Positions 23,884 through 31,632 of a stretch of 39,404 nt of DNA are shown here, in pieces. Source of the DNA: a virus. Position 1 is the stretch's first letter. The number at the start of each line of letters is the position of its first letter. A model generated the notes under the pieces. It ran no database searches. It was not told where the DNA came from and saw only the letters and a program-made list of their open reading frames with translations. The position numbers and the translations under genes were made by a program. The DNA lies in the IMG/VR virus record IMGVR_UViG_3300044844_000375, positions 1 to 39,404 of that record; one strand, 5' to 3'.

Positions 23884-24652
23884 AGTAAAAGACCTTGCCG
23901 ACTTTTTGGGCGTTACCATTACAGCCGACACAACTATTGATACAGTTAAAGAAGAAATAAACGCTAAGTACGTGCCAACTGAAAGGCATTCAACAGCATT
24001 GGGCGAATTGAATGGCAAAGTTTCCCATGCCATTAAAAAGGGCTTTAAGGATATAGGAGTGGAAATCGACCCTTCGGAGTTGAAGGATAAGAACCTAACC
24101 GATTTGCCATCAATCTTTGCGGGCGCGGTTAAGTCACGTTTTGCCGAATTGGAAGCTGCAAAAGGTTTGACCGCTGAACAGGCAGAGGCAAAGTTCAAAG
24201 GTGATTTGGATAAGTATAAGAAGCAACTTGAAGATTTGAGTGGGCTTCATGAAGGAACTAAAAACGAATTTAACCAGTTCAAAGAGGCGGTTGTTTCTGA
24301 AAAGCGTACGGGCAAGATTCAGGGCGAATTTGAGAACGTGCTAAAAGGATTGAAGTTTTCAGAAGCCGCAAGCCCTTTAGCCGTTAAGGGATTCAAAGCC
24401 GATTTGAACGAAACATTCAAATTTGATTTGAGCGAAGAAGGTAACCCGATTGTGCGCGATATTAAAGGCGAACTAATTAAGTCTAAGGTTAAAAGTGGTG
24501 AGCCAGCTACGTATGCTGAAGTTATTCAAGCTAAGTTTTTGGAGTCAAATTTGGATGCAAAAGTGGATTCAAAAAAAGTACCTAACTTTGCCACCACTTA
24601 CACGCCACCAATCGGACAGAACAACGTCAAGAAGGTAGCTGCAAGGCATTAA
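23873..24652 (+). CDS. Capsid scaffolding protein
   Basis: 259 residues from the ATG at 23873; an in-frame extension from 23825 lies in the previous gene and is not preferred. The protein is K/E/A-rich with long helices, such as AAKGLTAEQAEAKFKGDLDKYKKQLEDLSG, and ends in a basic tail (NNVKKVAARH). Helical, charged, and placed between portal and major capsid, it fits the scaffold around which the procapsid forms. No protease gene or cleavage motif is visible. Confidence 0.78.
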   Translation: MPIEVKDLADFLGVTITADTTIDTVKEEINAKYVPTERHSTALGELNGKVSHAIKKGFKDIGVEIDPSELKDKNLTDLPSIFAGAVKSRFAELEAAKGLTAEQAEAKFKGDLDKYKKQLEDLSGLHEGTKNEFNQFKEAVVSEKRTGKIQGEFENVLKGLKFSEAASPLAVKGFKADLNETFKFDLSEEGNPIVRDIKGELIKSKVKSGEPATYAEVIQAKFLESNLDAKVDSKKVPNFATTYTPPIGQNNVKKVAARH

Positions 24653-24661
24653 GAATACGAG

Positions 24662-24670
24662 TACACTTTG
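24662..24670 (+). promoter_or_regulatory. Possible promoter in the capsid leader (TACACTTTG)
   Basis: TA-N3-TTTG, one base longer than the standard box, in the 97-base gap before the capsid gene. If used, the capsid mRNA has a leader of about 75 bases. Confidence 0.3.
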
Positions 24671-24749
24671 GGCGTGACATCCCTTAAAATGTTTTTTGGC
24701 GAATTGAACGGCCTACTGTTCAAGATTCTAACCTTAAAACTAAAACATC

Positions 24750-25835
24750 ATGTCACAATCATTGTGCGAAATCGTAACTTGTTCAGCTATCCAAAACTCT
24801 TTGGATTCTGCTTTTGCAAATCAAAACAACATGGCGGCTATTCCGTTGCCATTCCTTACCCACGTAATGAGCGAGGGTAATCGGTCAGCTTCAACTATCA
24901 AAGGCTTAACAGGCGCGTCTAAAGTGCGTCAAGTTGAGATTGAATACGACCAACCATTCCTAACCTCCGACATAAACGAGAATACTTCGGGTTGTGCGGC
25001 TTCTCACACCGAGTGCGACTTTGTTGAAACTTACACTTTTGACACGTCTTTGAACGTAGGTAAGGACTTTACAGTTAGCCCTTCCGATTTGGTTGGAACT
25101 TGCGAAGAGAATAGCGCATTTGTTGCCCGTAAAGTTCAAAAGATTATTAACGGCATTAAGGAGAAAGAAAGTGAGCGTCTTGCTTTGGCTGCCGCTACTC
25201 AATTCGGTGCATGGTCACAGGATACTGTTGACGTTGCTGGTACTAATTTGGCTGGTGGTATCCTTCAAGTTAACACTACTTTGGCTAACGGTACTGATGC
25301 ACGTCCTGTTAACTCCGCTTTGTTCGAGCAAATCCAAACCGCTCTTTTGATGAGCCGCATTAACGGGGCTTCAATCTTTGGAGCAAACGAACTTGCAAGC
25401 TATTTACGTAAGGCAATGGCCGCTGGTTCATCTGATGGACTTGGATATGACTTGATGGCAATGATTGAGCGTTTCGGTCTTGCTGCAGTTTATGACCGTC
25501 ACCTTGCTACAGCGTTGGCTGCGGTTAACGCAAGCAACCTTGCCGTTGGACTTGGTTCTATCGTTCCAGTTGGATTCTCTTTGTATGAAGCTGATTTCAA
25601 CAAGTTGTCGGATTCTTCGAACATTGCAGATACCATCTTCGATCCAGCTACTGGAATGAAGTTTGACTACCGTATGCAGCGTTTGTGTGATGATTGGAAT
25701 ATCAACATACGTGCGACATACCAATACTACACAGCCCCAGCATACCTTTACCAAGTTGGAAGCAACTTTGAAGGAGTAAAAGGACTTGCAGCATTGGAAG
25801 TAGTTTGTACTGATTTGGCTGCTTGTGCAGATTAA
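24750..25835 (+). CDS. Major capsid protein
   Basis: 361 residues, following the scaffold and ending 20 bases before the strongest terminator in the window. It opens MSQSLCEIVTCSAIQNSLDSAFANQNN and has mixed alpha/beta content typical of HK97-fold capsids (an NINIRATYQYYTAPAYLYQVG end and a long helical middle). Codons are better matched to high expression than in neighbours (many GCT, GGT, GTT). No membrane or enzymatic motif is present. The assignment rests on position, leader and terminator, length and composition. Confidence 0.8.
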   Translation: MSQSLCEIVTCSAIQNSLDSAFANQNNMAAIPLPFLTHVMSEGNRSASTIKGLTGASKVRQVEIEYDQPFLTSDINENTSGCAASHTECDFVETYTFDTSLNVGKDFTVSPSDLVGTCEENSAFVARKVQKIINGIKEKESERLALAAATQFGAWSQDTVDVAGTNLAGGILQVNTTLANGTDARPVNSALFEQIQTALLMSRINGASIFGANELASYLRKAMAAGSSDGLGYDLMAMIERFGLAAVYDRHLATALAAVNASNLAVGLGSIVPVGFSLYEADFNKLSDSSNIADTIFDPATGMKFDYRMQRLCDDWNINIRATYQYYTAPAYLYQVGSNFEGVKGLAALEVVCTDLAACAD

Positions 25836-25854
25836 TTGATTAACCTAAAATTGA

Positions 25855-25888
25855 AGGGGTTGGGCTAATACCTAACCCCTTTTTTTTT
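25855..25888 (+). terminator. Strong rho-independent terminator after the capsid gene
   Basis: A ten-pair stem (AGGGGTTGGG with CCTAACCCCT, one G-T pair), a 6-base loop and nine T. It is the best-formed terminator in the window. Confidence 0.92.
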
Positions 25889-25891
25889 ACT

Positions 25892-25899
25892 TAAATTTG
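25892..25899 (+). promoter_or_regulatory. TAAATTTG box four bases before ATG
   Basis: Perfect TAnnTTTG box right after the capsid terminator, CGAT spacer, ATG at 25904. Restarting transcription here is needed for the genes downstream of the terminator. Confidence 0.7.
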
Positions 25900-25903
25900 C
25901 GAT

Positions 25904-26893
25904 ATGACTTGCTTAGAAACATTGATAGGATTGCAAGGTGGTTGCTCCGACATTAGTACGGCTGCTAATACCTACCTAAATACTAAAGTCACCTACTCCG
26001 AACTTTCATCTTATGTAGACCAGAACGATTATCCAAGCGTGGACGATTTGTTTATTGCGTTAAGAGGTCAGGCAGTTCGCGAAGTAATTGATTCGATTAC
26101 AGCCCACATGAAGGATGGGTTTGTTGCTAAGACGGTTGTAAGTACTCAAACGATTGGTTACGCTGGCACGTCTTTAGCTACGTCGGCTGCATTGGCTAAG
26201 TACAAAGGCGTTAAACTATGGCGCAAATACCCTATGCCTTTCTTGGCTTATCGGGTTACAAGTGTTGGGTTCATCGGCAATTACACGGGCAACGTAACGG
26301 TTTTATTTGTGGATGGTATTACGGGCGTTACTTTAGGCAGTCAGGTAGTTGCTGCGGTGGCCGGTCAAGAGGTAAGCGTGGACGTGAACGCATTATATCG
26401 AGTTGAAAAGTTGCTAATCCTGTACAACGCGACCGCGATAACCGCGTACAAAACAACTCCAACTACATCGGGGCAAACTTGCTACACTTGCCCGACATCG
26501 TGCAGCGTAAACGCACACGTGACCGCACAGGCAATAACGGCTACAATAGGCGCACCACTTACCCAATCAACTTTAAGCGACATGGGAGGGCTTATATTGA
26601 GCGTATCGATGGAATGTGATAGCGAGGGTTGGATGTGCCAATACAGGCAGCAATTAGCTATGCCAATACTCTTTAAGGTTGCGGAGTTAGTTATGGAATA
26701 TGCCCTTTACAACACTTCGAGGGGCAATACCAACACGGTTCGCGATTACGACAAACTTGTAGCGCGGCAAAGTATGTACCGCGATAATTTTAACACGGCA
26801 ATGGATAGGGTATTCAATACCGTTAACCTACCCAACGACCCTATTTGTTTTAATTGCAGACGCGGCATTCAGATAAGAACGACCTTGCCATGA
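25904..26893 (+). CDS. Virion structural protein (329 aa)
   Basis: 329 residues. A Cys-containing opening (MTCLETLIGLQGGC) is followed by a beta-rich central region and CYTCPTSC (about residues 197-204), then a helical end with CFNCRRG. Position right after the capsid gene suggests a head-tail connector or head-associated protein. No family recognised. Confidence 0.65.
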   Translation: MTCLETLIGLQGGCSDISTAANTYLNTKVTYSELSSYVDQNDYPSVDDLFIALRGQAVREVIDSITAHMKDGFVAKTVVSTQTIGYAGTSLATSAALAKYKGVKLWRKYPMPFLAYRVTSVGFIGNYTGNVTVLFVDGITGVTLGSQVVAAVAGQEVSVDVNALYRVEKLLILYNATAITAYKTTPTTSGQTCYTCPTSCSVNAHVTAQAITATIGAPLTQSTLSDMGGLILSVSMECDSEGWMCQYRQQLAMPILFKVAELVMEYALYNTSRGNTNTVRDYDKLVARQSMYRDNFNTAMDRVFNTVNLPNDPICFNCRRGIQIRTTLP

Positions 26894-26994
26894 TCCGCGA
26901 AAGGGATAGGGCTTGCGAGTGGATTAGTGGCTTAGGTTACTGCCGATTTACACGCACTTATACATCTTTTACTTTTCAGTTATGGCTCAATTAA
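26890..26994 (+). CDS. Possible small peptide (34 aa)
   Basis: ATGA-coupled to the upstream gene. The 34 residues (RERDRACEW...GYCRF) end inside the start of the next gene. It is short and also spans the promoter-like box at 26970, so it may not be real. Confidence 0.3.
   Translation: MIRERDRACEWISGLGYCRFTRTYTSFTFQLWLN
26970..26977 (+). promoter_or_regulatory. TACTTTTC box four bases before ATG
   Basis: One mismatch to TAnnTTTG (final C), AGTT spacer, ATG at 26982. Fifth occurrence of the box-N4-ATG arrangement. Confidence 0.45.
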
Positions 26995-27539
26995 CGCCCG
27001 AACAATTTGCGGCTAAGTTGCGCGAAAAAGCAAAGTTGATAGCTTTGAACCAACCGCTAAAAGACGCGGCGCAAAGTGTCCACGCGGATAGGGTAATACG
27101 GATTTTTAGCGATGGCATAAGTGGCGCGAGTTACAATAAAACAGATGCCCTTTATGTTGCCGATAAGGATTTAAGACGGGCGGGAACGCATAAGGGCAAG
27201 ACGGGCAAGCAAATAAAGACCACGTATTACCCAAGCTATTACGACCTTAAACAGCAGCAAGGCTTCGACCCGAACACGGTTAATATGCGTTTGACAAATG
27301 ACCTACAAAGCGACTTTGCAAACTCACAGAAAACCAACACAACGGGCGCACCTCCAGTTGGTGAGGTTATTAAAGTCAATAATAACCTTTACGTGGAAGC
27401 ATTGCGGAGGTCGGAGAACGTGGATAAGCTGAAAGGCAATATAAAGCGTTTCGGTAACTTTGTGGCGTTCACGCAAAAAGAGAAAGACGATTTTCAAAGG
27501 ATATACGCTTTTGAGATGACTAAACTACTTCAATCATGA
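26982..27539 (+). CDS. Neck / tail-completion type protein (185 aa)
   Basis: 185 residues, largely helical and basic at the start (EQFAAKLREKAKLI), with a middle region rich in K, T and G and an end DFQRIYAFEMTKLL. The position between a connector-like gene and a tail-terminator-like gene is that of HK97 gp10-type neck or tail-completion proteins. Family membership is inferred from context only. Confidence 0.6.
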   Translation: MAQLTPEQFAAKLREKAKLIALNQPLKDAAQSVHADRVIRIFSDGISGASYNKTDALYVADKDLRRAGTHKGKTGKQIKTTYYPSYYDLKQQQGFDPNTVNMRLTNDLQSDFANSQKTNTTGAPPVGEVIKVNNNLYVEALRRSENVDKLKGNIKRFGNFVAFTQKEKDDFQRIYAFEMTKLLQS

Positions 27540-28738
27540 CCGAAGCAATAGTAAACTACCTAAACTTAAAACTTGAAACGGTCGGGCGTTTGGGCGTTAT
27601 ACATTGCCTTGCTGAATTACGGAGTGATGGCACGACCACAGTACCCTACGTTTATAGCGGTACTGGGCAAGTTGTGCCTATCAATATCGACGGGGGCAAT
27701 CTTAGTTATTGGCGAATGGATAACCCCATTAGCTTTGAGCCGATTGTGGGCAAGTATGGTGTTAATCAAATGTCAGGAACTTACGACCTTCGTTTGGTTG
27801 TGGTTGCAAGGCGCAAGGATTCAACAGTAGACGATGCGTTTATGCCAACCCGGTTAGCGGAGGACATAGCGAATTTAATTACGGGAAATTCGCCCGATTT
27901 AAAACTGCTATTGAAAGCCCAAAGTGTAAGCATTCGGGTAAATTCCATCGATACCAATATCCCGAAGATATGGGGCGAGGAGTTTGCAGGAACGCAAGTA
28001 AACGACCTTAATTACACACGGGCGATAATGGCCTTAAGCGTTTCGGTTACGGTTATTGGTAGCCGCGACTGTTGGCAAAATGAGTGCGATATTGACCCGA
28101 ACATTCTACACATCTTTGACTTTTGCAATCCAAATGTCGTTGCCGAATTAACGCCATCGCAAGTGGCTTGTTTGGAGGATGCTTTATGCGAGCCATGTGC
28201 AGACGTTACCATTGACATAAACGGTGTGCTATTTGATACCGTTCCAAGTGGAGGCAGTTTGGACATTCCAGTTCTTGACACGGGTGCAAATCCAGTAGGC
28301 TCACAAAGTGGCACAGATTACGTAATTGCCAACAACGCAACCTATATCAATAGCGTTCAAGTTACCGACCAAGAAGCCGAGCAAAACGCAAGTATCACGG
28401 TTATATTAGACGGTATTCCTTCGGGAACTTGGAATTCTGGGCTACAAACTTGGGAGGTTACAAGCGACCCTTGTTTGGATGCAACCGTAGAAAATTCAGA
28501 CGCTACATTTACTCAGGATATTGTTTCGGGTGCGACATACGTTTTAGACGATTACGAATTTGAGTTTCAAGATGCAAGCGGTACTGTGATTGCAACCGAA
28601 ATAAGACCAGCGATGATACCCGAAACCTTTAATTTCGCAACGGGCTTAAACTTCCAATATAACCTAAACATTAACGGTGTTTTTTCGCAAGTGGTGAACG
28701 TAACCGCTGGCGATGACATTAATATAAACATAAACTAA
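27536..28738 (+). CDS. Tail terminator-like protein with C-terminal Ig-like extension
   Basis: 400 residues. The N-terminal 180 or so (IVNYLNLKLETVGRLGVIHCLAEL...YDLRLVVVARRKD) resemble a tail-terminator fold by position and strand/helix order. A Cys-rich connector (CWQNECD, CLEDALCEPC) leads to a beta-rich second half with DINGVLFDTVPSGGSLDIPV and DATVENSDATFTQDIVSGATYVL, like add-on domains of phage surface proteins. A tail-completion protein carrying a decoration is my reading. Confidence 0.55.
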   Translation: MTEAIVNYLNLKLETVGRLGVIHCLAELRSDGTTTVPYVYSGTGQVVPINIDGGNLSYWRMDNPISFEPIVGKYGVNQMSGTYDLRLVVVARRKDSTVDDAFMPTRLAEDIANLITGNSPDLKLLLKAQSVSIRVNSIDTNIPKIWGEEFAGTQVNDLNYTRAIMALSVSVTVIGSRDCWQNECDIDPNILHIFDFCNPNVVAELTPSQVACLEDALCEPCADVTIDINGVLFDTVPSGGSLDIPVLDTGANPVGSQSGTDYVIANNATYINSVQVTDQEAEQNASITVILDGIPSGTWNSGLQTWEVTSDPCLDATVENSDATFTQDIVSGATYVLDDYEFEFQDASGTVIATEIRPAMIPETFNFATGLNFQYNLNINGVFSQVVNVTAGDDINININ

Positions 28739-29325
28739 TGGCAGACTTAAACGTAACGGTTAACACGGATATAGATAAGATTGATGCGGCTGCTGCCGAT
28801 GGTATGCTTGGCGTGGTTGATTCAGTAGCCTATTTAGCTGCCGTAATTAACCGCCACGCTCACAACTACGAGCGATGGTTTGGTAAGAAAACAATACCCA
28901 ATGGAGAAATAAGCGTTGCCACTCAAATGGCTACTTATACCAACGTAGCACCAGTTGCATCCTTCTTATTAACAAGCGGCAATGATAATTTCGGAGCGTG
29001 GACACAACTGCTCGGAAGTTCAGATACTCCAGTTATTGCGCCAAATGCAAAATATAACCTTTCGGAAATTGCATTTTCGGGCAACAATAAATCGCACACG
29101 TACTTTATTCAGATTGGTTTTGGAGCAAGTGGAGCGGCTGCGTTGGCTGCAAATACTTATACCACCATTGCGCCATCATTTGATGCGGTAAATAATAGCA
29201 TAAACATTTTAATGGTAAGCGAAAGGCAAGCGGTTGGAACAAAGATGTGGGCGAGGGTATTATGCCCAACGCACAACGCGGCAACGGTTAATCTCTACTT
29301 TGGATTGCACGAATACATAGGATAA
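28738..29325 (+). CDS. Virion structural protein (195 aa)
   Basis: 195 residues, low charge, many A, N, T and S. The central beta-rich part (YFIQIGFGASGAAALAANTYTTIAP) and WARVLCPTHNAATVNLYFGLHEYIG at the end look like an appendage or fibre tip. TAATG coupling with the gene before it. No family recognised. Confidence 0.6.
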   Translation: MADLNVTVNTDIDKIDAAAADGMLGVVDSVAYLAAVINRHAHNYERWFGKKTIPNGEISVATQMATYTNVAPVASFLLTSGNDNFGAWTQLLGSSDTPVIAPNAKYNLSEIAFSGNNKSHTYFIQIGFGASGAAALAANTYTTIAPSFDAVNNSINILMVSERQAVGTKMWARVLCPTHNAATVNLYFGLHEYIG

Positions 29326-29326
29326 G

Positions 29327-30802
29327 ATGGCAAACGTTAAAGTCATAGTAAAAGCAATTGCGTGTTCGGATGGTAGCGTAACGCAAAATGGCAACTCGTT
29401 ATTTGACGTGGCGAGCGGTTCGACATTTGATTTAATCACAAAGCTGGACGGGGCGGCAAACAACGGCACATGGGATGGAGTGGACACTTTAGACTTCACA
29501 TCTGCAGCCTGTTCACCAGTTACCTTTCAAATAAATGCAGTCAACAAGGAATCCTTGTCGAGTGGATCTACATTTAACCTAATCACAAAGCTGGACGGGG
29601 CGGTTAATTCGGGTTCATACGATGCTGGTAGTGATACATTAGAGTTTACCTCATCGGGCGGTTGGGTTCGCCCTTCATTTTGGCCTACATTGCCAACAAT
29701 TACGGCAGCAAGTCAAGAGGGCTATATTCTAAATCCCGTTTATGAGAACCGTTTAAATCGGTTTACTTGTCAAATCTATAACAATGCGGCTATTGATTGG
29801 GGCGATGGCACAACAAGCGCACCAACTACTTCGTTAAGAACTAAGGTTTACACTTATAGCACCTTAGCCGGTACAGTTTATGTGGATGCTCAAACAGGCG
29901 AGAATTACAAATTTGTCACCATTTCAATAACAGCATCGGGGGGAAACATTGCCTACGTAGACTTTACAGCAAGCGCGGCAACTTCTCCACTAAACGCACC
30001 AAGTTACGCAGTAGACTACAACCTAAGTTTTCCAAACGCAACCACCTTCACGATGGGGCAGTTGTTTACACGTGAACCGCGAATGGTTCAAATCCTACGC
30101 ATTTGGGCATTGGGTACTATTGGCACTATTCGTATTGGAAACGCGGTTAACTTAAGAATCCTTCAACTACCGGCTACGATGGCTGGAAGTTTGGGAGCGT
30201 TTGCGCCAAGAATCGGAGCGTGTCAAATAGGTGATGTAAATTTCGGAACAGCTACAGGATTGGGGTCTGCATTTACGGGCGCAATGGTCTTGTCTTACGG
30301 TAATTTGATAGCCAATAGCACCACATCTTTAGCTTATACTTATAGCGATAACCTTGCTCTTGAATACTTTGGAACGGTAACGGCCAACGCTTGTACAAGT
30401 ATCACATTTGGATGGTCTGGTAATTTCGCTATGAAGTCAATAGGGCTACTCACATTGCCAGCCTGTACTGATTACTCTTATGCTTTCAATACGTGCTATG
30501 CTTTGAACGCAATTAGGGTCGCAAATGCTGCCGCGTGTACTTCTACAACGGGCATGATACAAAATTGCTTTAGCTTGCAAGTTCTCGATATGCCTAACTT
30601 GACGCGTGGCGTTAATTTTAGCAATACATCGATCGGTAACTACGGCATGAATATATTTGCAAATTCACTTGGTACGGCAAGCGGTGCGCAAACGATAACG
30701 ATAACAGGCACACCTTTCGGGGTGTTAATTACGGCAAGCGATGCAACGGCCTTAGCGATTAGATTGGTAATGACTGGTAAAGGTTACACAATAGCGAACT
30801 AA
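29327..30802 (+). CDS. Large adhesin/fibre-like protein with BspA-type leucine-rich repeats
   Basis: 491 residues. Two N-terminal repeats (GSTFDLITKLDGA...DTLDFTS and GSTFNLITKLDGA...DTLEFTS), a PKD-like AIDWGDGTTSAPT, then irregular leucine-rich repeats of the BspA/DUF285 sort (NLRILQLPATMAG, SIGLLTLPACTD, SLQVLDMPNLTRG) between about residues 250 and 450. Such repeats occur in bacterial surface adhesins and in phage receptor-binding proteins. It is the best candidate for the host-recognition appendage in this region. Confidence 0.7.
   Translation: MANVKVIVKAIACSDGSVTQNGNSLFDVASGSTFDLITKLDGAANNGTWDGVDTLDFTSAACSPVTFQINAVNKESLSSGSTFNLITKLDGAVNSGSYDAGSDTLEFTSSGGWVRPSFWPTLPTITAASQEGYILNPVYENRLNRFTCQIYNNAAIDWGDGTTSAPTTSLRTKVYTYSTLAGTVYVDAQTGENYKFVTISITASGGNIAYVDFTASAATSPLNAPSYAVDYNLSFPNATTFTMGQLFTREPRMVQILRIWALGTIGTIRIGNAVNLRILQLPATMAGSLGAFAPRIGACQIGDVNFGTATGLGSAFTGAMVLSYGNLIANSTTSLAYTYSDNLALEYFGTVTANACTSITFGWSGNFAMKSIGLLTLPACTDYSYAFNTCYALNAIRVANAAACTSTTGMIQNCFSLQVLDMPNLTRGVNFSNTSIGNYGMNIFANSLGTASGAQTITITGTPFGVLITASDATALAIRLVMTGKGYTIAN
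29433..29603 (+). repeat. Internal repeat pair in the adhesin gene
   Basis: A 24-base identical segment (beginning TAATCACAAAGCTGG) at 29433-29456 and 29580-29603, 147 bases apart (49 codons). It encodes the shared LITKLDGA element. Confidence 0.9.
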
Positions 30803-30803
30803 G

Positions 30804-30971
30804 ATGTGGTACAACGAAGAACAGCAAGCGAGGGGTTACACGATTACGTTTCCCGATGGCACAGAAATAACAGCAGCAGATGCGGGGCAGTCACCTGTTA
30901 ACGGGTGGGAATTTAACAGCGACCCTCCGGCTTGGTGGGATGCTTTATATCCAATCCCAAATGAAATTTAG
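30804..30971 (+). CDS. Small hypothetical protein (55 aa)
   Basis: 55 codons from the ATG two bases after the adhesin stop, overlapping the next gene by 11 bases. The product (MWYNEEQQARGYTITFPDGTE...) is acidic with six Trp/Tyr near the ends. Translation is supported by the tight packing. Function unknown. Confidence 0.6.
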   Translation: MWYNEEQQARGYTITFPDGTEITAADAGQSPVNGWEFNSDPPAWWDALYPIPNEI

Positions 30972-31191
30972 CAGCCACTACATCCGCTTAATACTTGCAT
31001 TCGTGGTTTACATTAGCGCAATGGGTTACGTTTTCGCAGCATCATTCTTAACCATACCAACGGAGAACCAGCGGACAATCGACACGGCTATCGGGTTTGC
31101 GTTTGGTATCGTTACCTCCGTTGCATCATATTATTTCGGAAGTTCGCAAGGTTCAGCCGACAAAGACAAACGAAACAATGGCACACTTTAA
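30961..31191 (+). CDS. Small membrane protein, holin-like
   Basis: 76 residues from the ATG at 30961; the longer in-frame start at 30880 lies inside another gene. Two hydrophobic helices (LILAFVVYISAMGYVFAAS and AIGFAFGIVTSVASYYFG) and a short hydrophilic tail GSSQGSADKDK. A two-helix small membrane protein with this tail fits a phage holin. Followed by another membrane-anchored gene. No lysozyme or amidase is adjacent. Confidence 0.65.
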   Translation: MKFSSHYIRLILAFVVYISAMGYVFAASFLTIPTENQRTIDTAIGFAFGIVTSVASYYFGSSQGSADKDKRNNGTL

Positions 31192-31504
31192 GGCAATGGA
31201 AGCAGAGGGAATAGGCGCAATTATTACGGCAATCGGAGGACTTGCCGGCGGTGCGTGGGGCGGTATTCGATTGGGCAAGAACCAGCAACTCGAAGAAGTC
31301 AAAGGGCTTATTACGCAATACAAAGAAGCTAACGAATTTACCAAAGGAGAGATGGCCGACATCAAAGAAAGTCTAAGCGAAACAAGGCAACTGCACCGCG
31401 AATGTGAGGAAGGGCGCAAAGAATTAGAAGTGAAAGTAGACGGACTTCAGAACGAAATGAGACGAATGGATACGATTATTCTCAAACACATTAAAGCAGA
31501 CTAA
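31178..31504 (+). CDS. Membrane-anchored coiled-coil protein
   Basis: 108 residues from the ATG at 31178; the longer in-frame start at 31097 overlaps the holin-like gene heavily. A glycine-rich N-terminal helix (GIGAIITAIGGLAGGAWGGIRLG) is followed by a coiled coil (about 35-105). It may be an inner-membrane spanin or a second lysis protein; this rests on architecture. Confidence 0.6.
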   Translation: MAHFKAMEAEGIGAIITAIGGLAGGAWGGIRLGKNQQLEEVKGLITQYKEANEFTKGEMADIKESLSETRQLHRECEEGRKELEVKVDGLQNEMRRMDTIILKHIKAD

Positions 31505-31617
31505 TGGCTAAAATCATCGTAGGGGGCAAATTCAAGCCCCGTGTTAAGCGCAAATTGAGAAGACATAGTAAGTATCGGGCGAAGGGGTTTAAAGCGTACA
31601 GAGGTCAAGGGCGTTAA
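31504..31617 (+). CDS. Very basic small peptide (37 aa)
   Basis: 37 codons in TAATG overlap with the previous gene. 14 of the residues are Lys or Arg (KFKPRVKRKLRRHSKYRAKGF). Possibly nucleic-acid binding; no family recognised. Composition and coupling favour a real gene. Confidence 0.6.
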   Translation: MAKIIVGGKFKPRVKRKLRRHSKYRAKGFKAYRGQGR

Positions 31618-31632
31618 CCTTACAACATACAA

